Assembly: GCA_947378275.1 (NCBI GenBank)
Contig: CANCJD010000005.1
Span: 1 to 35,717 of the forward strand
Length of the DNA stretch: 35,717 bases
Source: Comamonadaceae bacterium
Lineage (GTDB): Bacteria > Pseudomonadota > Gammaproteobacteria > Burkholderiales > Burkholderiaceae_C
Reading direction: 5' to 3'
Part shown: positions 23,032 through 30,310 of the stretch, in pieces
Layout of the letters: the number at the start of each line of letters is the position of its first letter
How positions within the stretch are numbered: position 1 is the first letter of the stretch
Position numbers and translations under genes: made by a program
Notes under the pieces: generated by a model
Seen by the model: the letters and a program-made list of their open reading frames with translations, nothing else
What the model was told of the DNA's origin: nothing
The model's database searches: none

Positions 23032-23059
23032 GGTTTGGCCCTGGTTCAAGAAAGATTGC

Positions 23060-23869
23060 ATGATATTGAGAGTCAAATTATCGGTCGTTTACGCGCTCGT
23101 CCTTCCTTTGGCGGCAGCGTTGATGGTTGGCTGCTCAACGGCCGCCCTGGACAAGACCGCTGGCATGACCCCCACGCAGCTTTATTCCGAGGCCAAAGAC
23201 GAGATGAACTCCGGCCAGTGGGAAAAAGCCATTCCTCTGCTGGAGAAGCTTGAAGCACGCGCCGCTGGCACGCCCTTGGCCCAGCAAGCGCAGATGGACA
23301 AAGCCTACGCGCAAACCAAAGCAGGTGAACCCATCCAGGCGGTGGCCACGATTGACCGATTCATGCGCCTGCACCCGGCCAGCCCCGCGCTGGACTATGC
23401 GCTGTACCTCAAGGGCATGGCCAATTTCAATGAAAACCTGGGTATTTTTGGCAGCTACACCGGCCAGGATTTGGCCGAGCGTGACCAAAAGGCGTCCAAA
23501 GAATCGTTCGAGGCCTTTCGCGAGCTAAGCGTGCGCTTTCCAGATTCGCGCTACACGCCCGACGCGCTGCTGCGCATGGGCTACATCGTGCAGTCGCTGG
23601 CCAAATACGAGGTCCATGTCGCCAAGTACTACTACAAACGCGGCGCTTATGTGGCTGCCATCAACCGCGCACAAACTGCGGTGACCGACTACCGCAACGT
23701 GCCGGCGGTGGAAGAAGCGCTGTTTGTGATCTACAAGTCGTATGAGGCACTGGGCATGGAACGCCTGCGCGACGACGCCCTGCGCGTGCTTGAAGCCACC
23801 TACCCCGACTCCAAATTCTTGGTCAGCGGCGGCATGGGCGAGTCGGGCGGCTGGCTTAAGCTGTTCTAA
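23060..23869 (+). CDS. bamD: Outer membrane protein assembly factor BamD (lipoprotein)
   Basis: Start MILRVKLSVVYALVLPLAAALMVGCSTAALDKTAG (lipobox); FRELSVRFPDSRYTPDALLRMGYIVQSLAKYEVHVAKYYYKRGAYVAAINRAQ. Confidence 0.96.
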   Translation: MILRVKLSVVYALVLPLAAALMVGCSTAALDKTAGMTPTQLYSEAKDEMNSGQWEKAIPLLEKLEARAAGTPLAQQAQMDKAYAQTKAGEPIQAVATIDRFMRLHPASPALDYALYLKGMANFNENLGIFGSYTGQDLAERDQKASKESFEAFRELSVRFPDSRYTPDALLRMGYIVQSLAKYEVHVAKYYYKRGAYVAAINRAQTAVTDYRNVPAVEEALFVIYKSYEALGMERLRDDALRVLEATYPDSKFLVSGGMGESGGWLKLF

Positions 23870-25881
23870 ACCGGCGGATTATTGGTGGCGGCCAAGTCCG
23901 CCAGGGCATCTAGCCAAGCATCGCCATCGGCCAGGCGGCGCATGGGCGGCAAGCCCTCCAGCAGCTTTTTGCCGTAGCCCATCTGCGCCAGGCGCACATC
24001 ACACACCACCAGAATGCCCCGGTCCGTCTCGCTGCGGATCAGGCGCCCGGCGCCTTGCTTGAGCGCAATGGCTGCCTGCGGCAGGTGCAAACTTTTAAAA
24101 GCATTGCCGCCCCCGGCCACCTGCGCACTGGCTCGCGCCTGGACCAGCGGGTCGTCCGGCGGGGCAAAGGGCAGCTTGTCGATCACCAGCAACTGCAAAG
24201 CGTCTCCGGCAATGTCAATGCCTTCCCAAAACGAGGCGGTGGCCACCAACACGCAGCCGCTCTCCAAACCGGCTTGGGGGACACAAGCGCCCACAAAGCG
24301 GTCTACGAGTTCGCGCTTGGGCGCCTGGCCTTGCACCAGCACTTCGGTGTCCAGTCCGGCGGCGGCAAACTGCTGGCGCAGCGCGTCGGCTATGGCGCGC
24401 ATGGCGCGGGTGGTGGTGGTCAGCACCATGGTGCGCCCGCCTAAAGCGCTGGCACCTTGGGCGGTCAGCGCCGCCACCGCCGCGCTGTGGGTGGCGTCCT
24501 GGGGGCGCGGAAACTCGCGCGGCACATACACGGCCGCCTGCGTGGCGTAGTCAAACGGGCTGGCTACGCGCAGCACCTGCGCGCCGTCCAGGCCGCAGGC
24601 GTCCACAAACCAGCTAAGTTGTGCGTCGGTGCCCAGGGTGGCCGAGGTAAATATCCACGACTTGGGCTGGGTGCCGGGCGCCGCGTCAGGCCGGGCCAGC
24701 GCGCGCATGGGTTCGGCAATCGTCAGGGGTGACTGCGACAACTGCACTTGCGCGCCCACTTCGAGCCAGCGCACCTGGCCTTCAGGGGGCGCGGTGGAAA
24801 AAAGCTGCAGGTTTTGCAAGAGCGTGTCGCAGCGCTCGGCCAGCACCGTGAACGCGGGGCCCAGTTCATCGACCGCGCGCACGGCGGCGCTGGCGGCAAC
24901 CAGGGCGCCCTCGCAGCGGGCCACGGCGGCTTGCCAGGGAGCGGACGCAAGGCCTTCGGGCGTGGCGTCCAGCCAGGGGCGCATGGGCTGCGATCCTGTG
25001 GACGCGAACAGCGTTTTGAGCGCTTGGGCGGCGTCGATGGCGTCAGCTTGCAGGCCCAGCCAGTCCACCAGGCCGCGCGCCGGGCCTTGGGTTTGTTCGG
25101 CCAGGTCGCGGCCCAAAGACAGCATTTGGCCAGTGCTCCATTGGCGGGCAAAAAAGTGCACGCCGATGTCGTTGAGCTGGTGCGCCTCGTCAAACACCAC
25201 GGTGGTGACGCTGGGCAGCAACTCGGCCACGCCCGAGGCACGCACGCCCAGGTCGGCAAAAAACAGGTGGTGGTTGACCACGACGATATCGGCCTTCATG
25301 GCCTCTTGGCGGGCGAGCTGGGTGTGGCAGTTGCGAATCTGGGGGCAGCCGCTGCCCAGGCAGTTGTCGCGGGTGGAGGTGACCAGCGGGATGACGGGCG
25401 AGCGCTCGTCCAACTCAGGCACTTCGGCAATGTCGCCCAGCACGGTGGACAGGGCCCAGTCTTCCACGCGGGCCAGCAGGCGCAGGTCTGCGGGGCCCAG
25501 GTTTTGCGTGGTCTGGCGCGCGCCCTGCAGGCGCTGGGTGCACAAGTAGCTGCTGCGCCCCTTGAGCAACGCCAGGCGCACCGGAAAGCCAAAGGCCTTT
25601 AAGAGGCGCGGAATGTCGCGCAAGAACAGCTGCTCTTGCAAAGCCTTGGTGGCGGTAGAAAACAGCACTTTTTCGCCGCCCAGCAGCGCGGGCACCACAT
25701 AGGCCAGGATTTTGCCCACGCCCGTGCCGGCTTCCACCACCAGCACGCCGCCGTCTTCGATGGTGCGGGCCACAGCCACGGCCATTTCGGTCTGGCCGGG
25801 GCGGCTGCGAAAGCCGGGCAAGCTGCGCGCCAAAGTGCCCCCAGGTGCAAACGCGGCTTGCACCGCCGACTGCAGCGTCAC
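23866..25881 (-). CDS. DinG/YoaA-family ATP-dependent DNA helicase
   Basis: 671 aa; Walker A-like VVEAGTGVGKILAYVVPALL; Fe-S Cys region CLGSGCPQIRNCHTQ; DEAH box VVFDEAHQLNDIG; ASFWEGIDIAGDALQLLVIDKLPF. Confidence 0.93.
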   Translation of the reverse strand: MTLQSAVQAAFAPGGTLARSLPGFRSRPGQTEMAVAVARTIEDGGVLVVEAGTGVGKILAYVVPALLGGEKVLFSTATKALQEQLFLRDIPRLLKAFGFPVRLALLKGRSSYLCTQRLQGARQTTQNLGPADLRLLARVEDWALSTVLGDIAEVPELDERSPVIPLVTSTRDNCLGSGCPQIRNCHTQLARQEAMKADIVVVNHHLFFADLGVRASGVAELLPSVTTVVFDEAHQLNDIGVHFFARQWSTGQMLSLGRDLAEQTQGPARGLVDWLGLQADAIDAAQALKTLFASTGSQPMRPWLDATPEGLASAPWQAAVARCEGALVAASAAVRAVDELGPAFTVLAERCDTLLQNLQLFSTAPPEGQVRWLEVGAQVQLSQSPLTIAEPMRALARPDAAPGTQPKSWIFTSATLGTDAQLSWFVDACGLDGAQVLRVASPFDYATQAAVYVPREFPRPQDATHSAAVAALTAQGASALGGRTMVLTTTTRAMRAIADALRQQFAAAGLDTEVLVQGQAPKRELVDRFVGACVPQAGLESGCVLVATASFWEGIDIAGDALQLLVIDKLPFAPPDDPLVQARASAQVAGGGNAFKSLHLPQAAIALKQGAGRLIRSETDRGILVVCDVRLAQMGYGKKLLEGLPPMRRLADGDAWLDALADLAATNNPPV

Positions 25882-26630
25882 TGCGCAGGCGGCGCTGGGG
25901 GCGGCAGCGGCAAAGTGGCCGGCGCAGACGCGCCAGACGCAGCGGCCTTGGCGCGCGCCGCCGCGCGCTCAGTGATGCGGCGCTGGGCCTCGCCCTGCTT
26001 CTTGTCAAACGCGGCTTGGTTAGCGGCGCGCTCTTGGGCGCTAGGGCCGGTGTCGGCTTTGGGCGCCTTGGCGGGATTGGCTTGCGGTTCGGGCGCGGCT
26101 TTGGCAGCGCTGGCGGGGGCAGATGCGGCGCTGGCGGCAGACGCTGGCACTGCGGCGGCCTTGGCTGCGTGGTCGCGCTGCTTGTCTTCTTGTGCGGCGC
26201 GCTTTTCGCGCTGGGCTTGTTCAATGGCCACCGGGTCTATTTCGCTCCGGTGGTTAGCTTGTTGTTTTAGCTTTTCTTCCAGGCGCAAACGCGCGTCTTG
26301 GGCGCGCTGCTGGCGGTCAGCGGTGTCTAGCGCGGCTTCTTTGCGTTTGAGGTCGGCTTGCAGGGCACGGCGGCTGCGGGCCACGTCCAACAGGCAGTTG
26401 GTGGTGAAAAAGCGCGCATAACAGGCGCGCTCGGCGGCGTCCAGCAGCTTGGTTTGCGCCTCGCGCTCGGCGATCAGGGCGCTGCGGGCGTCTTGGGTGG
26501 GGACGGCAACCGCTGGAGACGCGGCGGCGGTCGGCGTGGGCGCCTCGGTTTGGGCTGCAGTGGCGAACACGGCAAGGGCCAAAACGGTGCCGCCTAAAGC
26601 GCGGGGCAAAGCGGACAAGGCGCCGCTCAT
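25878..26630 (-). CDS. Hypothetical secreted/periplasmic Ala-rich coiled-coil protein with a CX8C motif
   Basis: 250 aa; signal-peptide-like N-terminus (GTVLALAVFATAAQTEA); ERACYARFFTTNCLLDVARSRRALQADLKRKEAALD; 4-nt overlaps with both neighbours. Confidence 0.7.
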   Translation of the reverse strand: MSGALSALPRALGGTVLALAVFATAAQTEAPTPTAAASPAVAVPTQDARSALIAEREAQTKLLDAAERACYARFFTTNCLLDVARSRRALQADLKRKEAALDTADRQQRAQDARLRLEEKLKQQANHRSEIDPVAIEQAQREKRAAQEDKQRDHAAKAAAVPASAASAASAPASAAKAAPEPQANPAKAPKADTGPSAQERAANQAAFDKKQGEAQRRITERAAARAKAAASGASAPATLPLPPPAPPAQ

Positions 26631-27724
26631 GTCAGGCGCGTGTCCACGTCGCGGCGTTCCAGCGCCAAAAACTCGGCGGACTGCATTTCGTTCAGGCGCG
26701 ACACGGTGCGCGGAAACTCGTGCGCCAGCGGCCCGCTGGTGTAGAGCAGCTCGGGCGCCACCTGGGCTGAGACCATGAGCTTGACGCGCCGGTCATACAG
26801 CACGTCCACCAGCCAGGTAAAGCGGCGCGCCTCAGAACTGCCGTTGGCCTGCATCTGCGGCACGTCGCTCAGCAGCACGGTGTGGAACTGGCTGGCGATC
26901 TCGAGGTAATCGTTTTGCGAGCGCGGGCCGCCACACAGCTCTTTAAAGTCAAACCACACCACACCACCGGCCCGCCTGCGGGCGCGAATCTGGCGCGACT
27001 CGATCTGCAGCACCGGGCTGCCGTCGGCGCATTCGGCCAGGCTGTCAAAGGCTTGCGTCATAGACGCATCGGCCGCCGGACCGTTGGGCACCTGGTACAG
27101 GTCCAGGCGCTCCAGCGTGCGGCGGCGGTAGTCCACGCCGTTGTCCACGTTGAGCACGTCCATCTCTTGGTTGAGCAGCGCAATGGCCGGCAGCACCCGG
27201 TCGCGGTGCATGCCGCCGGGATACAGGCCGTCGGGCGGAAAATTGGAGGTGGTAACAAAGCCCACGCCATTGTCAAACAGCGCCTGCAGCAGGCGGTGCA
27301 GGATCATGGCATCCGTAATGTCGGCCACGTGAAATTCGTCAAAGCAAATGAGCTTGTAGCGCTCGGAAATGCGCTTGCCCAGCACGTCGAGCGGGTTGAC
27401 CGTGCCCTGCAAATCATGCAGCTCGCGGTGCACTTCGCGCATGAATTCGTGGAAATGCAGGCGCGTCTTGCGCTTCAAGGGCACCGACTCAAAAAAGCAG
27501 TCCATCAGAAAGCTCTTGCCCCGCCCTACCCCGCCATACAGGTAGACCCCGCGCGGAATCGGCGGGCGGTTGATGAGTTTTTTGAGCGAGTTGGAACGCT
27601 TGCCTTTGTAAGCGGCCCACTCGGTGGCGCAGCGGTCGAGCGCAGCGACCGCGCGCAACTGGGCCGGATCGCTGTGAAAGCCGCGCGTTTGCAGCTCTTT
27701 TTGGTAGTTTTCGAGGACAGACAT
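26627..27724 (-). CDS. zapE: Cell division protein ZapE (AFG1-family ATPase)
   Basis: Start MSVLENYQKELQTRGF; Walker A YLYGGVGRGKSFLMDCFFE; LICFDEFHVADITDAMIL. Confidence 0.95.
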   Translation of the reverse strand: MSVLENYQKELQTRGFHSDPAQLRAVAALDRCATEWAAYKGKRSNSLKKLINRPPIPRGVYLYGGVGRGKSFLMDCFFESVPLKRKTRLHFHEFMREVHRELHDLQGTVNPLDVLGKRISERYKLICFDEFHVADITDAMILHRLLQALFDNGVGFVTTSNFPPDGLYPGGMHRDRVLPAIALLNQEMDVLNVDNGVDYRRRTLERLDLYQVPNGPAADASMTQAFDSLAECADGSPVLQIESRQIRARRRAGGVVWFDFKELCGGPRSQNDYLEIASQFHTVLLSDVPQMQANGSSEARRFTWLVDVLYDRRVKLMVSAQVAPELLYTSGPLAHEFPRTVSRLNEMQSAEFLALERRDVDTRLT

Positions 27725-27808
27725 GGAGGGGCGTATTGTGCCCGGTGGGCGGAGAGCTCCAGGGCGTCGAAGACAAATGCCCCCTAGGCCAGACCGCGAA
27801 AAGTGCGC

Positions 27809-27823
27809 TTGATTTTTAATCAA
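27809..27823. repeat. AT-rich hairpin TTGATT-TTT-AATCAA upstream of zapE
   Basis: Perfect 6-bp inverted repeat with a 3-nt loop, read directly. Confidence 0.5.
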
Positions 27824-27921
27824 TCGGATTTTGAATTGCAAATGGCCAGACTGGGCTTGTTAAAAATCTTTAGGACTGACCGTCGGGCAGCTCCTCGTCT
27901 GGGAAACCGGGCGGGTAATCG

Positions 27922-28095
27922 ATGGCTTGCAGGCAGGCCACAGCAAGCCTCGCCGCGCGACTTCATCTCGACGAGCAGTTTGCCGCCGTCTATGCGCCCT
28001 CGCCGGCCCTTGATCTTTTTAACGCGCTGCTCAAAACTAGCCGGGCGCTTATTGGAAAAGCGATGGGCGCGGTGGCGGATTTCGGCGGGGTGTAG
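27922..28095 (+). CDS. Candidate short ORF (57 aa), unlisted because of length; possible peptide or gene remnant
   Basis: Manual translation MACRQATASLAARLHLDEQFAAVYAPSPALDLFNALLKTSRALIGKAMGAVADFGGV*, with more protein-like composition than the overlapping minus-strand ORF. Confidence 0.3.
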   Translation: MACRQATASLAARLHLDEQFAAVYAPSPALDLFNALLKTSRALIGKAMGAVADFGGV

Positions 28096-28110
28096 CGTGA
28101 CAGTCATTCG

Positions 28111-28140
28111 GGAAATTCATTTGATTTTCCTGGAATTTCC
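28111..28140. promoter_or_regulatory. Inverted repeat GGAAATTC-N14-GAATTTCC
   Basis: Perfect 8-bp arms 28111-28118 and 28133-28140; the right arm lies inside a second dyad, CTGGAA-T-TTCCAG (28130-28142). Confidence 0.5.
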
Positions 28141-28157
28141 AGCCATTTGATAACTTA

Positions 28158-28186
28158 AAAGTAAGCGAAAAATGCGGCGTTACTTT
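28158..28186. promoter_or_regulatory. Inverted repeat AAAGTAA-N15-TTACTTT
   Basis: Perfect 7-bp arms 28158-28164 and 28180-28186, read directly. Confidence 0.45.
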
Positions 28187-28233
28187 GCCAATTTTCAGCC
28201 TAAACCAAGCGGTGAGGCGTGCGAATAAACCAC

Positions 28234-28247
28234 TTACGCGCGCGTAA
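28234..28247. promoter_or_regulatory. 14-bp perfect palindrome TTACGCGCGCGTAA, operator-like
   Basis: Self-reverse-complementary, about 157 bp upstream of the YkgJ-like gene start. Confidence 0.5.
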
Positions 28248-28403
28248 AAAACAGAATCAATTAAATCGTTTAGAAAAACTGAATATCATGGATACTTGCG
28301 CCGGTTTCGCGAATCCCTATTCACAAGATTTCTATGCTGGATCTCCATCCGAATCACGACTATTGCCGCGCGCTAAAACGCAGCGCACGCGCCGGAGCAA
28401 CGC

Positions 28404-28847
28404 ATGCTGTTTGACCATTGCGCGCAGTGCCAGCGCTGCTGCCATGTGGACCCCGGCTTTCCGCCGCTGGAAGTAACGCTGACCAAGCAAGAGAAAAAGG
28501 GCCTGGGCAGCGTGTGCATAGAAAACAGTTGCGAACACTTAGGTGCCACCGGCTGCACGCTGGGAGACGCCAAACCGTTTAGCTGCAAGCTGTACCCGCT
28601 GGCTTTCAACCCAAAGACCAAAGCGTTTTTCTTTGACACCGATTGCCCCTTGATGCCCGCCTACCAAAGCCAGTTGCAAGACCCGGCCAGCGAGGCATCG
28701 AACCACCTCCGGCACATGAGCGAAATCGTGCAAGGCCTGGCCACCAGCGACCCCCAGTTTCTGCGGGCGAACTACCGCATTGATTCTTACTACTTTGATC
28801 TTGCGCCGCTTGAGGGCGCCCAATCACCCAAAAAAGGCCGGGTATGA
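28404..28847 (+). CDS. YkgJ-family CxxCxxCC zinc/iron-chelating cysteine cluster protein
   Basis: 147 aa; MLFDHCAQCQRCCHVDPGFPPLEV ... CEHLGATGCTLGDAKPFSCKLYPLAF ... DTDCPL; GGAG upstream of ATG. Confidence 0.88.
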   Translation: MLFDHCAQCQRCCHVDPGFPPLEVTLTKQEKKGLGSVCIENSCEHLGATGCTLGDAKPFSCKLYPLAFNPKTKAFFFDTDCPLMPAYQSQLQDPASEASNHLRHMSEIVQGLATSDPQFLRANYRIDSYYFDLAPLEGAQSPKKGRV

Positions 28848-29740
28848 ACAGCAGCGACTTTCATCCCCAAGACGCCGACGCCAACACCCACCACAGCGCG
28901 GGCTGGGCCCAAACCTTAAGCGCAACACCGGCGCAAACCCTGCCCTACCAAAGCTGGACGCCAGACAACCTGTGCGTGGAAAGCTTTCACGAAGAAACCC
29001 AGTACTACACCAGCCGCTGGGACGCGCTGTGCCCCTATATCGACGTGACGCCCGAGATGCTGGCCACCGCGCGCAAGCCCTTCATCGTTTATGCGCTGCC
29101 GCCCGAGGGCAATTACGGCGTGCCGATCAATGACAAATACGGGCTGGTGCACGCGGGCTCGGAGGCGTTTTGGCAAGACGAGCGGCGCGCGCGCAAGTTC
29201 AAGGAACTGGACAAGCTGAACAAAAACTTTACCGTGACCGAGCAGCTGATTGCTGGCAAAGACGTGACGGCAGACATGATTTTTGTGCTGGGAAGCGAGC
29301 ACTTTGACGCCTACGAGATCCATGAAAAGGAAGTGGAAGGTTTTGTGGACTATGTGCGCAACCTCGATGTGCTGGTGCTGCAAGTGCACGCCGACAACGG
29401 CGACCTGGTGCTGACCGATGTGTCCATCATCCTGCCCGATCGCGACCAGGTGTATGGCAGCTTTTGCCAGTGGAACACCGACTATAAAAACCGCTCGCCC
29501 GGCATTTACGCCTGCCTGCTGGCTGCGCGCTGGACGGCCAAACACGGCTACAAGTATTACAACCTGGGCCCCGTGGGCGACTATGGCTACAAGTCGCTGT
29601 TTGTGACCGATTTCGAACCGATCTACGGCCTGGCCATGACCGACCCCGAGCACCCGCTGGCGCTAGACCCCACCTCGCCCCTGCACACCGATTTCAAACC
29701 ATCGGAATGGAACCAGATTTACCGCACAGCGGCGGAATGA
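28844..29740 (+). CDS. Uncharacterised GNAT-fold protein with arginyl-tRNA-protein transferase-like C-terminus
   Basis: 298 aa; ATGA overlap with the preceding gene. IYACLLAARWTAKHGYKYYNLGPVGDYGYKSLFVTDFEPIYGL resembles the YLGYwI..c.kM.YK..f.P.e.L region of Ate1/Bpt proteins. Confidence 0.55.
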   Translation: MNSSDFHPQDADANTHHSAGWAQTLSATPAQTLPYQSWTPDNLCVESFHEETQYYTSRWDALCPYIDVTPEMLATARKPFIVYALPPEGNYGVPINDKYGLVHAGSEAFWQDERRARKFKELDKLNKNFTVTEQLIAGKDVTADMIFVLGSEHFDAYEIHEKEVEGFVDYVRNLDVLVLQVHADNGDLVLTDVSIILPDRDQVYGSFCQWNTDYKNRSPGIYACLLAARWTAKHGYKYYNLGPVGDYGYKSLFVTDFEPIYGLAMTDPEHPLALDPTSPLHTDFKPSEWNQIYRTAAE

Positions 29741-29759
29741 GGCGCGGGGGCTAAGGCCC

Positions 29760-30182
29760 TTAATCGAAAGTGTGGACGGCGCCGAAATTGATGTCGTAGT
29801 CCATCATCAACTCTTCACCGTTTTGGATGGCGCGCAGGGTGATGAGCTGGCCGTTTTTCTTGTAAACGACGTTGGGCGTTTTGGAATGGTTCAGGTAGAC
29901 CGCCATATTCATGGAATTCAGCCCGATGCTAGGCACGAAGACATGGTCGTCGTCGTAATAGCAAAACATCTCGATTTCCTTGCGCACGCCGCGCGGCAGG
30001 GCTTTGATTTCTTTGTGTGTGTAGGCGATTTCATCAAACTTCAGGCGCGCGCGCATAGGGTTCACGCCTTTGGGAATGGCGCGCATGGCAAAAACACCAA
30101 TACCGTGCACCGGCGACACGCCCAGGTGGCAATAAACCTCTTGACTGAGGTGTTCGAAGAGTTTTTTCTTGGAGAGGGGCAT
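29760..30182 (-). CDS. Stand-alone SET-domain protein (putative protein lysine methyltransferase)
   Basis: 140 aa; GIGVFAMRAIPKG, MAVYLNHSKTPNVVY, LRAIQNGEELMMDYD (canonical SET motifs). Confidence 0.88.
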   Translation of the reverse strand: MPLSKKKLFEHLSQEVYCHLGVSPVHGIGVFAMRAIPKGVNPMRARLKFDEIAYTHKEIKALPRGVRKEIEMFCYYDDDHVFVPSIGLNSMNMAVYLNHSKTPNVVYKKNGQLITLRAIQNGEELMMDYDINFGAVHTFD

Positions 30183-30310
30183 GGAGTGTGCGATAAAGAG
30201 ATGTTCAGATCAGAAGTACCGCCCACCAAGGCGGCGCAAGAATAGTACACCGAGCCCCGACTTGAGGCGCCGGTGCCAGGTGGCCTAGTGCACTGTGTTG
30301 GAGAGCATGT

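Noticed and set aside
27820-28107. 95-aa minus-strand ORF in the zapE upstream region
   Set aside because: Arg/Lys-rich, no domain; the opposing plus-strand 57-aa frame looks more coding-like. Neither is certain.
28219-28476. 85-aa plus-strand ORF overlapping the start of the CxxCxxCC gene
   Set aside because: Second half is an out-of-frame reading of the Cys-cluster gene; no independent support.
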